From Pectobacterium polonicum (lineage in GTDB: Bacteria > Pseudomonadota > Gammaproteobacteria > Enterobacterales > Enterobacteriaceae), in assembly GCF_005497185.1 (NCBI RefSeq), contig NZ_RJTN01000001.1, positions 62,001 to 126,000 of the forward strand: a stretch of 64,000 bases of DNA. Direction: 5' to 3'. The translations under genes and the position numbers were made by a program. Positions within the stretch are counted from its first letter, which is position 1; every line of letters starts with the position of its first letter. Positions 9,765 through 18,879 of this stretch are shown piece by piece. The notes below the pieces were generated by a model, which was given only the letters and a program-made list of their open reading frames with translations, searched no databases and was not told the origin of the DNA.

Positions 9765-10961
9765 ATGACTATCAGTGCAAATTCAGCGGCGGTTAGCTAT
9801 GCAAAAGTCACGAACGTCAGAACGGCTGCCGAGTCGGGCGATCGAATTGAATGGGTAAAACTCTCTCTGGCGTTTTTGCCGTTGGCAACGCCAGTCAGCG
9901 ACGCAAAAGTGCTGACCGGAAGGCAGAAGCCGCTGACCGAAGTGGCGATTATTTTTGCGGAAATCCGCAGTCGTGATGGGTTTGAAGGCGTGGGGTTCAG
10001 CTACTCCAAGCGGGCGGGTGGACAGGGCATTTATGCCCATGCGAAAGAGATTGCGGATAACCTGTTAGGCGAAGATCCGAACGATATCGATAAGATCTAT
10101 ACCAAACTGCTGTGGGCTGGTGCGTCGGTTGGCCGCAGTGGAATGGCGGTGCAGGCGATTTCTCCGCTCGATATTGCACTGTGGGATATGAAAGCCAAGC
10201 GTGCAGGTCTGCCCTTGTCTAAGCTGCTGGGCTCACACCGTGATTCCGTGCAGTGCTACAACACCTCCGGCGGCTTCCTGCATACGCCATTGGATCAGGT
10301 ATTAAAAAATGTCGTGATCTCCCGGGAAAGCGGTATCGGCGGGATCAAACTGAAAGTCGGGCAGCCGAATACGGCGGAGGATATCCGTCGTCTCACGGCG
10401 GTGCGCGAAGCGCTGGGGGATGATTTCCCGCTGATGGTGGATGCCAATCAGCAGTGGGATCGCGAAACGGCGATTCGGATGGGTAGAAAGATGGAGGCTT
10501 TTAACCTGATCTGGATTGAAGAGCCGCTGGATGCCTACGATGTGGAAGGCCACGCGGCGCTGACGGCCGCGCTGGATACGCCGATTGCCACTGGCGAGAT
10601 GCTGACCAGTTTCCGCGAACATGAACAGCTGATCCTCGGGAACGCCAGTGACTTTGTGCAGCCGGATGCGCCGCGCGTGGGCGGGATTTCGCCTTTCCTG
10701 AAAATCATGGATTTGGCCGCGAAGCACGGTCGTAAGCTGGCACCACACTTTGCGATGGAAGTGCATTTGCATCTGGCAGCGGCCTATCCGATTGAACCCT
10801 GGCTGGAACACTTCGAGTGGCTGAATCCGTTGTTCAACGAGCAGCTAGAGCTGCGTGATGGGCGCATGTGGGTATCCGATCGTCTGGGGCTAGGATTTAC
10901 GCTGAGCGAACAGGCAAGGAAGTGGACAACATTAAGCTGTGAGTTTGGCAAGCAGCCATAA
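9765..10961 (+). CDS. L-talarate/galactarate dehydratase (enolase superfamily)
   Basis: A mandelate-racemase-type enolase-superfamily enzyme expected to dehydrate L-talarate and galactarate (mucate) to 5-keto-4-deoxy-glucarate in the cytoplasm. Its 398 aa are almost identical, as recalled, to Salmonella TalrD/GalrD. The catalytic set is present: the KxK motif with K195 and K197, metal ligands D226 (MVDANQQW), E252 (WIEEPLD) and E278 (ATGEML), and H328 (APHFAMEVH). A good Shine-Dalgarno (GAGGTGAG) precedes ATG 9765. Galactarate is the oxidation product of galacturonic acid, so the role suits a pectin-degrading plant pathogen. No transporter or downstream aldolase is adjacent; the pair with the LacI regulator stands alone between recD and argA. 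Confidence 0.9.
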   Translation: MTISANSAAVSYAKVTNVRTAAESGDRIEWVKLSLAFLPLATPVSDAKVLTGRQKPLTEVAIIFAEIRSRDGFEGVGFSYSKRAGGQGIYAHAKEIADNLLGEDPNDIDKIYTKLLWAGASVGRSGMAVQAISPLDIALWDMKAKRAGLPLSKLLGSHRDSVQCYNTSGGFLHTPLDQVLKNVVISRESGIGGIKLKVGQPNTAEDIRRLTAVREALGDDFPLMVDANQQWDRETAIRMGRKMEAFNLIWIEEPLDAYDVEGHAALTAALDTPIATGEMLTSFREHEQLILGNASDFVQPDAPRVGGISPFLKIMDLAAKHGRKLAPHFAMEVHLHLAAAYPIEPWLEHFEWLNPLFNEQLELRDGRMWVSDRLGLGFTLSEQARKWTTLSCEFGKQP

Positions 10962-11024
10962 GCAGATGAAAGATCGTGGCCGACTTTACGGTCGGTCACG
11001 AGAAGCGTTATTGAGTGGAATAAC

Positions 11025-12350
11025 TCAGAGGTCTAGCACCAGAATCTTCGAGCGCCGCTGGTAGTTGTACAGCGCCTGCTTTTTCTTCGGCAGCATTTCC
11101 ACTTCGGCGGGTAAGAATCCGCGTTCCTGGAACCAGTGAATGCTGTGTGTCGTCAGTACGAACAACTTTTGCAGACCCTGCTGACGTGCCTGAGCGGCAA
11201 CACGTTGTAACAGCATATCGCCACGTGACGAACTGCGGTAATCCGGGTGAACCGCGACGCAGGCCATTTCGCCGATGCTTTCTTCCGGGAACGGGTAAAG
11301 CGCAGCGCAGGCGATGGTCAGGTTATCGCGTGCGACGACGGTGAATTTGTCGATCTCCATTTCCAACTGCTCGCGCGAGCGTCTGACCAGAATGCCTTGC
11401 TCTTCCAGCGGGCGAATCAGCTCCAGAATACCGCCAATGTCATTGATGGTCGCGCGGCGAACCTGTTCGGCGCTTTCCATCACGATCTGTGTGCCGATGC
11501 CATCGCGTGAGAACAGCTCCTGCAACAGGGCGCCGTCGTCCTGATAGCTGATCAGGTGGCTGCGACGCACGCCGCTCCGGCAGGCTTTGACCGCGCCGCG
11601 CAGGAATCGGACTGTACCCGAATGGTAATCGCCAGCCTGTTCCAGTGCATCAATACGCTGCTGCGCATCGTCTGGGAACAGTTCAGAAATGATGCTGCCT
11701 TCTTCGTTAGTGACACCCTGTGATGAGCAGAAGCCGATCATCTTCTCTGCTTTCAGCTTAATGGCGAGCTGGGTCGCGACCTCTTCCGAGGTTAAATTGA
11801 AACTTTCACCCGTGACAGAAACCGCAACCGGCCCGAGCAGCACAATCGCACCGCTATTCAGCTGGCGGTGAACGGCTTCTTCATCAATGCGGCGAATGCG
11901 GCCGCTGTGGCAGTAGTCCACGCCATCATCCACGCCAAGCGGCTGCGCGATAATAAAGTTACCGCTGACGACATTAATGTGGGCACCTTGCAGCGGCGTG
12001 TTGTTCAGGCTCATCGATAGCCGAGCGGTGATATCCAGTTGCAGCATACCCGCAGCCTGTTTGACCAACTCTAGCGTGGCGCTGTCGGTGATACGGGTAT
12101 TTTTATGGTAGTGAGGCTCGTAGTGGTGCGTTGTCAGGTTGGCGTCGATCTGGGGACGAGCTCCATAAACCACCACCAGCTTGATCCCCAGACTGTGTAA
12201 CAGCCCGATATCATTTACGATGCTAGAGAAGTTGGCATGTTCAATGGCTTCGCCACCTAACATGATGACAAACGTTTTGCCACGGTGGGCATTGATATAG
12301 GGAACTGAATGGCGGAAGCCCTGAACCAGTTCTGTACTCCGTTCCTTCAC
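11025..12350 (-). CDS. argA: N-acetylglutamate synthase
   Basis: First step of arginine biosynthesis: acetyl transfer from acetyl-CoA to glutamate. The N-terminal amino-acid-kinase-like domain ([19 protein letters not shown]) is followed by a C-terminal GNAT acetyltransferase domain ([18 protein letters not shown]). The frame is open to an ATG at 12368, but GTG 12350 (reading [12 protein letters not shown]) is the better start: AGAGGG lies 6 nt upstream, the protein then has 441 aa against 443 in E. coli, and the ATG itself falls inside an ARG box. Two ARG boxes directly upstream indicate repression by ArgR. It is divergent from amiC, as in E. coli. Confidence 0.96.
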   Translation of the reverse strand: MKERSTELVQGFRHSVPYINAHRGKTFVIMLGGEAIEHANFSSIVNDIGLLHSLGIKLVVVYGARPQIDANLTTHHYEPHYHKNTRITDSATLELVKQAAGMLQLDITARLSMSLNNTPLQGAHINVVSGNFIIAQPLGVDDGVDYCHSGRIRRIDEEAVHRQLNSGAIVLLGPVAVSVTGESFNLTSEEVATQLAIKLKAEKMIGFCSSQGVTNEEGSIISELFPDDAQQRIDALEQAGDYHSGTVRFLRGAVKACRSGVRRSHLISYQDDGALLQELFSRDGIGTQIVMESAEQVRRATINDIGGILELIRPLEEQGILVRRSREQLEMEIDKFTVVARDNLTIACAALYPFPEESIGEMACVAVHPDYRSSSRGDMLLQRVAAQARQQGLQKLFVLTTHSIHWFQERGFLPAEVEMLPKKKQALYNYQRRSKILVLDL

Positions 12351-12361
12351 TGCGAGCCCTC

Positions 12362-12400
12362 TTTGCATTTTTATTCGTAATTTCTGTATTTTTATTCTTT
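12362..12400 (-). promoter_or_regulatory. Tandem ARG boxes (ArgR operator) of argA
   Basis: Read on the minus strand there are two 18-bp boxes, AAAGAATAAAAATACAGA (12383-12400) and TACGAATAAAAATGCAAA (12362-12379), separated by exactly 3 bp. Each departs from the consensus WNTGAATWWWWATTCANW at two defined positions. Paired boxes 2-3 bp apart are the normal ArgR hexamer target. Confidence 0.85.
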
Positions 12401-12627
12401 ATGACGTAAAAGGCAAGAGGAAGTATTAACCAGAAAAGCGAGGTTAATGCTTCAAATTTATGATATCCGCCTGTTATAAGGCCTGCACATGATTTTTGCA
12501 TGACAGAGTGGGATAGATTCGTTAAAGTTTTTGACAATTTTTACCTTTATTCATTTTTTAATGACCTATCCAGTGCATTGGCAACACAACAGCGCAGGAT
12601 AGCGCACAGCAATCAGATCGGAGTGGC

Positions 12628-13872
12628 ATGTCTCATTCGAATCATCATTTGACTCGACGGCGTCTATTACAAACCGCAGCAGCAACCTGGCTGCTAAGCG
12701 TAAGTGGTGTAGGGATAGCGGCGACGACACAGGTCGTTGCCGTGCGCGTCTGGCCGTCCTCCGCCTATACCCGCGTCACGCTGGAATCCAATCACCCGCT
12801 GAAATATAAACAGTTTAGTCTGAGTCATCCTGAACGCATCGTGGTGGATATCGAAAATGTTCATCTGAACAGCGTGCTGAAGGAGATCGCCAGCCAGTTT
12901 ACGTCAGATAACGATCCGCTGATTAAAGAAGCGCGCATCGGACAGTTTGATAAAACCACGGTGCGCCTGGTGCTGGAGCTTAAGCAGCAGGCGACGACTA
13001 AAGTCTTTACGCTGGGGCCGGTGGCCGAATTCAAGCACCGGCTGGTGCTGGATTTGTATCCTGCCGCAGGGCGCTACGACAACGAAGACGATCCGCTGCT
13101 GGCGCTGCTGGAGGATTACAACAAAGGCGAGCTGGAACGTACGCTGCCGGCGGAAGCGCCGAAAGCCGGGAAAGCAGGGCGGGATCGTCCGCTGATTATC
13201 ATGCTTGACCCCGGTCACGGTGGTGAAGATCTCGGTGCGATTGGCAAGAATAAAACGCGCGAGAAAGACATCGTGCTGCAAATTGCCCGCCGCCTGCGCA
13301 AGCTGATCGATAATGAATCCAACATGAAAGCGTATATGACGCGTAATGAAGATGTATTCATTCCGCTGCGCGTGCGGGTGGCGAAAGCGCGCAAGCAGCG
13401 TGCCGATCTGTTTATTTCGATTCATGCGGATGCGTTTACCAATCGATCGGCAAGAGGATCGTCGGTTTTTGCACTGTCGAAGAAAGGGGCAACCAGTACC
13501 GCCGCCAGATTTCTGGCAGAGACCCAGAATGAATCGGATTTGATCGGCGGCGTGAGCATGAGCGGCGATCGCTATCTGGATCACACCATGTTCGATCTGG
13601 TGCAGACCGTGACCATCAGCGACAGCCTGAAGTTTGGTAAAGAGATCCTGACCCGGCTGGGTAGGGTGAATCGTTTGCATAAAAACAGCGTCGATCAGGC
13701 CGGATTTGCGGTACTGAAAGCGCCGGATATTCCGTCTGTTCTGGTTGAGACGGCATTTATCAGTAATCTGGAAGAAGAACGCAAGCTGCGCACCAGCCAT
13801 TTCCAGCAGCAAATTGCGGAATCCATTTTTGCAGGAATTAAAGCCTACTTTGCCAGTCAGGCTGAGCGGTAG
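12628..13872 (+). CDS. amiC: N-acetylmuramoyl-L-alanine amidase AmiC
   Basis: Periplasmic amidase that cleaves septal peptidoglycan during daughter-cell separation. The N-terminus carries a twin-arginine signal (TRRRLLQ, then a hydrophobic run ending GIA), as AmiC does. It is followed by an AMIN domain (about residues 35-140) that targets the septum, and a zinc Amidase_3 domain beginning [17 protein letters not shown] with the later motif FISIHADAF. The 414 aa match AmiC (417 aa in E. coli). The enzyme is expected to be activated by NlpD, as in E. coli. Start ATG 12628 has GGAG about 6 nt upstream. Confidence 0.95.
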   Translation: MSHSNHHLTRRRLLQTAAATWLLSVSGVGIAATTQVVAVRVWPSSAYTRVTLESNHPLKYKQFSLSHPERIVVDIENVHLNSVLKEIASQFTSDNDPLIKEARIGQFDKTTVRLVLELKQQATTKVFTLGPVAEFKHRLVLDLYPAAGRYDNEDDPLLALLEDYNKGELERTLPAEAPKAGKAGRDRPLIIMLDPGHGGEDLGAIGKNKTREKDIVLQIARRLRKLIDNESNMKAYMTRNEDVFIPLRVRVAKARKQRADLFISIHADAFTNRSARGSSVFALSKKGATSTAARFLAETQNESDLIGGVSMSGDRYLDHTMFDLVQTVTISDSLKFGKEILTRLGRVNRLHKNSVDQAGFAVLKAPDIPSVLVETAFISNLEEERKLRTSHFQQQIAESIFAGIKAYFASQAER

Positions 13873-13940
13873 TTGATGTTGCATGATGACCGCGTCTTGC
13901 TGGCGCGGTTCAGAGGAAATCAATAGGTCTGGGGCGCGGT

Positions 13941-13976
13941 GTAGGAACGGCATAGATAGTAGGAACGGCATAGATA
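13941..13976. repeat. 18-bp perfect tandem duplication
   Basis: GTAGGAACGGCATAGATA occurs twice head to tail (13941-13958 and 13959-13976) in the short gap between amiC and the tRNA cluster. It is non-coding and looks like a recent slippage product; no function is apparent. Confidence 0.9.
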
Positions 13977-13990
13977 ATAGGTGACGCAGA

Positions 13991-14019
13991 AAACAAAAAA
14001 GCACCCGTTAAGGTGCTTT
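13991..14019 (-). terminator. Rho-independent terminator of the metZWV tRNA operon
   Basis: On the minus strand an 8-bp stem (AAAGCACC/GGTGCTTT, loop TTAACG) is followed by a U-rich run. It lies just past the last tRNA. Confidence 0.85.
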
Positions 14020-14052
14020 GTCGCTTGGTTCTTAATTAGACATAGTCTTAGT

Positions 14053-14129
<77 letters not shown>

Positions 14130-14176
14130 TCCGTAATAACTAATCTTCACTGCTTTGATGGACGACTCACATCAAT

Positions 14177-14253
<77 letters not shown>

Positions 14254-14301
14254 TCCGTACTGACTTATCTTCACTATTTTTGATGGACGACTCACATCAA
14301 T

Positions 14302-14378
<77 letters not shown>

Positions 14379-14391
14379 TCCGTGGATGCGC

Positions 14392-14419
14392 ACTATACTC
14401 TCCATGAACATTGATGCAA
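14392..14419 (-). promoter_or_regulatory. Putative promoter of the initiator tRNA operon
   Basis: On the minus strand TTGCAT, a 16-bp spacer and TATAGT precede a GC-rich GCGC discriminator, about 14 nt before the first mature tRNA base. This arrangement is typical of stringently controlled stable-RNA promoters. Confidence 0.6.
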
Positions 14420-14647
14420 CCTATTTCTGTAAAAAGCGCTGCATTTGGCTATTAGGTGATTGATTTACCGCCTGATGGGTCGTTTTGTGAGCGCAGTGAG
14501 CGATTTACAGAAAATAGCTTTTTGCGGTGCCGTATGCTGAACCCTTTTTCCTTACCCCATTGATTTATGCGCTATCCCATTCCTTTCTCGATAGGCGTTT
14601 GTTATCGTTCGACGGTAAATTTTTGATGTAAAAAGTGAGCGCAAAAG

Positions 14648-15778
14648 ATGAAGGGACGGTGGGGAAAATATGTGCTGACCGCAGTGGTCATTGCCATTCT
14701 GGCGGGGTGCCAATCCAGGCCAACCGATCGCGGGCAGCAATATAAAGATGGTCACCTCAACCAGCCTTTGGAATTGGTGAATGAGCCGAATGCCAAAGGG
14801 AAACCGGTCAACGCGCGGGATTTCATGACCCAGGTCGCGGAAATTCGGTCGGCGTCACCGAATCTTTATGCGCGCAACAACACCATCTTTCAGGCGATCG
14901 AAAACTGGATGATGTCAGGGGCGGATACTCGCGAGCTGAGCAAGTTTGGTCTGAATGCCTGGCAGATGGAAGGCGTTGATAATTTTGGTAACGTGCAGTT
15001 CACTGGTTACTACACGCCAGTATTGCAGGCGCGTCACACCCGTCAGGGAGAATTCCGCCATCCTTTATATGCCATGCCATCAAAGGGTAAAAATAACCGT
15101 CGGCTACCAGATCGTGCTGGAATTTATTCCGGTGCGCTGGATGAGCGACTGGTTCTCGCGTGGACCAATTCGCTGGTTGATAACTTCATGATGGAAGTGC
15201 AGGGCAGCGCTTATATTGATTTTGGCGATGGACGCCCGCTGACGTTCTTTGGCTATGCTGGTAAAAACGGCCATGCCTACCGCAGTATTGGTAAGGTGCT
15301 TATCGATCGTGGTGAAGTGCCGCGTGAAGAGATGTCGATGCAGGCCATCCGCAAATGGACAGAGCAGCATTCCGAGTATGAAGTGCGTGAGCTGTTTGAA
15401 CAGAACCCGTCTTTTGTGTTCTTTAAACCGATGATGTCTGCGCCGGTGAAAGGAGCAAGCGCCGTGCCGCTGGTGGCGAAGGCTTCCGTCGCTTCCGATC
15501 GCTCGCTGATTCCGGCAGGCACGGCTCTGTTAATGGAAGTGCCGCTGCTGGATAATGTCGGCAAATTTACCGGCAAGTATGAAATGCGCCTGATGATTGC
15601 GTTGGATGTCGGAGGCGCGATTAAAGGTCAGCACTTCGATATGTATCAGGGTATTGGGCCGGACGCGGGGCATTCGGCGGGTTTCTATAACCACTATGGT
15701 CGGGTCTGGGTGCTGAAGAACGGACAAACCAGTATGGCGAACGGTTCAGGTTCGCTGTTAGTCAGTAACCCGCAGTAG
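14648..15778 (+). CDS. mltA: Membrane-bound lytic murein transglycosylase A
   Basis: Outer-membrane lipoprotein that cleaves the MurNAc-GlcNAc bond of peptidoglycan, forming 1,6-anhydro ends. The signal peptide ends in the lipobox LAGC with C21 as the lipidated residue. The MltA barrel domain (FTGYYTPVLQA) is followed by the C-terminal 3D domain with three conserved aspartates (LDVGGAIKGQHFD, GPDAG), which includes the catalytic Asp. The 376 aa compare with 365 in E. coli. It stands alone; its 269-bp upstream gap is bounded by the tRNA operon, and a long stem-loop follows the stop. Confidence 0.95.
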   Translation: MKGRWGKYVLTAVVIAILAGCQSRPTDRGQQYKDGHLNQPLELVNEPNAKGKPVNARDFMTQVAEIRSASPNLYARNNTIFQAIENWMMSGADTRELSKFGLNAWQMEGVDNFGNVQFTGYYTPVLQARHTRQGEFRHPLYAMPSKGKNNRRLPDRAGIYSGALDERLVLAWTNSLVDNFMMEVQGSAYIDFGDGRPLTFFGYAGKNGHAYRSIGKVLIDRGEVPREEMSMQAIRKWTEQHSEYEVRELFEQNPSFVFFKPMMSAPVKGASAVPLVAKASVASDRSLIPAGTALLMEVPLLDNVGKFTGKYEMRLMIALDVGGAIKGQHFDMYQGIGPDAGHSAGFYNHYGRVWVLKNGQTSMANGSGSLLVSNPQ

Positions 15779-15797
15779 CTATCCCTTTCGTTTGACA

Positions 15798-15838
15798 TCT
15801 CAGAAGTGGCTCTCTATTTACTTACGCCACTTCTGAGA
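15798..15838. other. Long perfect stem-loop downstream of mltA
   Basis: TCTCAGAAGTGGC (15798-15810) and its exact complement GCCACTTCTGAGA (15826-15838) form a 13-bp stem with a 15-nt loop between convergent mltA and the DapA-family gene. No T-run follows on either strand, so it is not a canonical intrinsic terminator. It may act as an mRNA 3'-end stabiliser or a factor-assisted terminator for both genes. Confidence 0.7.
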
Positions 15839-15878
15839 GAAACGCCTCGCGTTCTACACGCTAATACCCCGAAGAGAA

Positions 15879-16796
15879 TCAGCTTTTAAAGCCATATTTG
15901 CTGCTCAGCCCTAATTCGTTCACGATGCGAACACCTGAATCCAACGCCTCACCCTGTAATCCTCGCAGTGGACGGCGCAGACTGCCTGCCGGTAAACCGA
16001 CTGCCTTCATCAAGGATTTCACTGCCACCGGATTGATTGCTGAATAGGTGTAGTGTAACAGCGGCAGCAAATGCTGATAGGCCTTACGGAAGCGCTCTGC
16101 ATCTTCGCCGTTTTTCCACGGACGAGAAATTTCGGCCAGTTCTGCCGGTGCAATATTGCCGGTCATATTGGCCGTTCCATGGCCTCCTAACGACATCGTT
16201 GGCACGACCAGACCCAGATTGGGCGAGTCGCAGCACATTACCGACACATCGGGATTGCCTGCCAGAACCTGTGCGACCTGACCTACGCGGGTGGTGGATT
16301 CTTTATGAATAACGTAGTTCGGGTGTTGGAAAATACGCAGCAGCGACGTCCAGTGCAGATCCGTTTTCACGCGTGGCGGATTGTTATAAATCCCCAACGG
16401 CAAATCGGTCGCGTCTGCAATTTCCAGAAAGTAGCTTTCGATATCGCTCTCGCTGGCACAGATATAAGCGGGGGCGGCGATAATGGCACCGTCTGCGCCG
16501 TTGTCGTGCGCATAGCGAACATAATCAATGGTGGTATCGGTATTGTTACCGGTACAGCCGTAGAACAGCTTCATTTTGCTGGTGCTGTATTGCGCGGTTC
16601 GGCGGATGATCGCTTTTCTCTCGTCTGGGGACAGCATAGAAACTTCCCCGGTTGAGCCCATAATCAAAACGGCAGCCGTACCGTTGTCTTCCTGGAATTT
16701 CAATAACGCCTCAAATGCGCCGAAATCCACGCTGCCATCGTCATTAAAAGGTGTGATGAGGGCAACAAATGACCCTTCAATTTTTTCTCTGCTCAT
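15879..16796 (-). CDS. Dihydrodipicolinate synthase (DapA) family lyase
   Basis: A class I aldolase-type TIM barrel of the DapA/NanA/KDG-aldolase family, 305 aa. The Schiff-base lysine is K165 (YVIHKEST), the catalytic tyrosine Y137 (GIYNNPP), and the pyruvate-carboxylate motif GSTGE is at residues 47-51. The true dapA is normally elsewhere (with bamC), so this paralogue probably acts catabolically on a pyruvate-derived or other 2-oxo acid substrate that cannot be named from sequence. It is the last gene of a same-strand run with a TetR regulator, an M20 amidohydrolase and a peptide ABC importer; the gap to the TetR gene is 43 bp, so co-transcription is likely. Confidence 0.85.
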   Translation of the reverse strand: MSREKIEGSFVALITPFNDDGSVDFGAFEALLKFQEDNGTAAVLIMGSTGEVSMLSPDERKAIIRRTAQYSTSKMKLFYGCTGNNTDTTIDYVRYAHDNGADGAIIAAPAYICASESDIESYFLEIADATDLPLGIYNNPPRVKTDLHWTSLLRIFQHPNYVIHKESTTRVGQVAQVLAGNPDVSVMCCDSPNLGLVVPTMSLGGHGTANMTGNIAPAELAEISRPWKNGEDAERFRKAYQHLLPLLHYTYSAINPVAVKSLMKAVGLPAGSLRRPLRGLQGEALDSGVRIVNELGLSSKYGFKS

Positions 16797-16839
16797 GTCT
16801 GTTTCCTGTCAATGTAAACGTGTTGCGAATAACTAAAAA

Positions 16840-17541
16840 TCAGGACTGAAGTGATGTCTCAGCCAGTGGTTTGGCGGTAAAACCCGCCTCGACAAAACGT
16901 AATAGATGCGACAGCACGCGGTCGTCATCGCGGTTGTCACACAGCCCTTTGGAAAGCAACGCCAGACGGCCAGAGCGCGGATCGGCGTCGGTTAGCACGT
17001 GCATGGCAGCTCCGCGGGCAAATTCATAGCGCCAGATCACCTCTGCGCGCGACAACGCTGGCAATGCACGAGTAAAGGCATCGATAAAACGGTGGGCGAC
17101 CTGATCGAACTGCGCCGAAAGCAGGGCGGTGACTTCCAGACCCGGCGTCGCGCGCAGGTGCTGTAACAGGCGCACGACAATACGACCCCCATCAGGTGTG
17201 CGAGCGGTTTTAACCAGCGGGCGCAGTAGCGCATCCAGCAGCGCGGCAACGGGAAGGTCATCACCCTGATTGGTTTTCTCTACCTCATCCAGCAGGCGCG
17301 TTCTTTCGTCATTTAACGGGCCGAGAACGTTGTCCAGCACGGCCCGCAGCAAACCTTCTTTTGAACCAAAGTAATAATTCACCGATGCCACGTTTACGTT
17401 GGTGGCTTCGGTGATTTCACGAATCGTCGTTAGCTCACTGCCTTTGCAGGCGAAGATCGTGATGGCTTCACGCAGGATTCGCTGTTTGATGTCCGCTTCT
17501 TTTTCTTTGCTTTGCGCTTTGGTTTTCAATAACGCCACCAT
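16840..17541 (-). CDS. TetR-family transcriptional regulator
   Basis: A 233-aa TetR/AcrR repressor with a classic N-terminal HTH (ELTTIREITEATNVNVASVNYYFGSKEGLLRAVL, about residues 36-68) and a helical C-terminal ligand domain of the CecR/YbiH-like type. It lies inside the same-strand cluster between the M20 hydrolase and DapA-like genes and is the probable local regulator. No matching palindrome is evident just upstream of it; the nearest TetR-operator-like repeat is at 24554-24571, beyond the importer genes. Ligand unknown. Confidence 0.85.
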   Translation of the reverse strand: MVALLKTKAQSKEKEADIKQRILREAITIFACKGSELTTIREITEATNVNVASVNYYFGSKEGLLRAVLDNVLGPLNDERTRLLDEVEKTNQGDDLPVAALLDALLRPLVKTARTPDGGRIVVRLLQHLRATPGLEVTALLSAQFDQVAHRFIDAFTRALPALSRAEVIWRYEFARGAAMHVLTDADPRSGRLALLSKGLCDNRDDDRVLSHLLRFVEAGFTAKPLAETSLQS

Positions 17542-17625
17542 GATTCATCCTTTTTGCTCACGCTCGTCGTCGGGGGCACCGACATCATGCGTTGTAATAT
17601 TGAGGCCGTGGAAAATGCGCTGTCG

Positions 17626-18879
17626 CTAGGCCGGTTCTTGAAAACCCAACTCTTGATAAACCAAGGTTGCCCAATAGCGGATGCCCAGTGGGATCAGCGC
17701 GTCATTAAAGTCGTAGTGTGGGGTATGTAGGTGATGCACGTTGGCCGCACCTTTGTCGCTGTTACCCAGCATCATGAATGCGCCGGGGCGCTGCTCCAGC
17801 ATGTAGGCAAAATCTTCTGCACCCAGCAGCGGCGTCATCGCGGTGTCAACCTGTTCGAGCCCGACCACCTGCGCGGCGGCATTAACGGCGAGCTGCGTGA
17901 CGTGTGTATCGTTAACCAGCGCGGGATATTGCCGTTCATAGTGCACGTCGGCCGTCGCGCCAAAGCCTTGTGCGGTGCTGTGTGCCAGCGTTTTTAGACG
18001 CGTTTCCAGTAGATCGCGAACGCTCGGTGAGTAGCTCCGTCCGGTTCCTTTAAGGATGACGCTATCGGGGATCACGTTTGGAGCATGGATATCGCCGCCC
18101 TGAATATGGCCGATGCTGAGCACCGCCGCATCCATCGCGGGGACGTTGCGGCTGACGATGGTTTGCAGGCCCAGCATAAACTGTGCGGCAGGCAGCGTTG
18201 GATCAATAGAAAGGTGGACGCCTGAACCGCCGTGTCCGCCCGTGCCGCGAAACGTGACCTGCCAGGTATCGCTGGCCGCCAGCATCGGGCCGCTGCGAAT
18301 CGCGAACTTACCGACCTCAATACCGGGTTTGTTATGCAGACCAAACAGTCGGTTGCAGGGGAACGTGGTCAGCAGGCCGTCATTGAGCATGGCAAGTCCG
18401 CCGCCTAATCCTTCCTCTGCCGGTTGGAAAATAAAGTGCACGGTGCCAGCGAAATTGGGGTGCAGAGACAAATAGCGTGCGGCACCCAATAACATGGTGG
18501 TGTGTCCATCATGTCCACAGGCGTGCATTTTTCCAGTATGCACCGAGGCATAGGGCAGATCCGTTTTCTCATTGATATACAGCGCGTCCATATCTGCCCG
18601 CAGGCCGATGCTGTCTTCACCGGGATAACGACCCCGTAGGGTGGCGACCACGCCCGTTCCACCGATGCCTGTCGTGACGGCAAGCCCCCACGCCGTCAGC
18701 TTTTCTGCCACCAGTTGCGCGGTGGCAAACTCTTCAAAGCCGATTTCTGGGTGTTGATGAATATGGTGACGAATCGCAATCAGCTCAGGTAAAAAATCCT
18801 GAATGGCCGATTCCATCGCCGTTTGGTCAATAGCGGTTGGTGTCGGTGTATTTATCACGCGTTCTCTGTTCTTATCCAT
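17626..18879 (-). CDS. M20 family amidohydrolase/carboxypeptidase
   Basis: A cytosolic zinc-dependent amidohydrolase of the M20D group (hippurate hydrolase, N-acyl-amino-acid and indole-acetyl-amino-acid hydrolases), 417 aa. Visible motifs: LRADMDAL, the metal motif MHACGHDGHT, FIFQPAEEGLGG with the catalytic Glu pair, the dimerisation lid starting TFRGTGGHGG, and GAEDFAYML near the C-terminus. The start overlaps the stop of the ABC ATPase gene by 8 bp, so an imported peptide or N-acylated amino acid is the likely substrate. In plant-associated bacteria related enzymes cleave auxin or acyl conjugates, but that specificity is not shown here. Confidence 0.88.
   Translation of the reverse strand: MDKNRERVINTPTPTAIDQTAMESAIQDFLPELIAIRHHIHQHPEIGFEEFATAQLVAEKLTAWGLAVTTGIGGTGVVATLRGRYPGEDSIGLRADMDALYINEKTDLPYASVHTGKMHACGHDGHTTMLLGAARYLSLHPNFAGTVHFIFQPAEEGLGGGLAMLNDGLLTTFPCNRLFGLHNKPGIEVGKFAIRSGPMLAASDTWQVTFRGTGGHGGSGVHLSIDPTLPAAQFMLGLQTIVSRNVPAMDAAVLSIGHIQGGDIHAPNVIPDSVILKGTGRSYSPSVRDLLETRLKTLAHSTAQGFGATADVHYERQYPALVNDTHVTQLAVNAAAQVVGLEQVDTAMTPLLGAEDFAYMLEQRPGAFMMLGNSDKGAANVHHLHTPHYDFNDALIPLGIRYWATLVYQELGFQEPA

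Noticed and set aside
12241-12537. 98-aa minus-strand frame across the argA promoter
   Set aside because: It overlaps argA coding DNA in another frame and the ARG boxes; no ribosome site or homology.
12904-14004. 366-aa minus-strand frame opposite amiC
   Set aside because: It is the antisense shadow of amiC in a GC-rich frame; amiC is clearly the real gene.
15879-16796. Assignment as the biosynthetic dapA
   Set aside because: It lies in a catabolic-looking cluster with a transporter and TetR gene, and sequence departs from DapA at the tyrosine loop (YNNPP).
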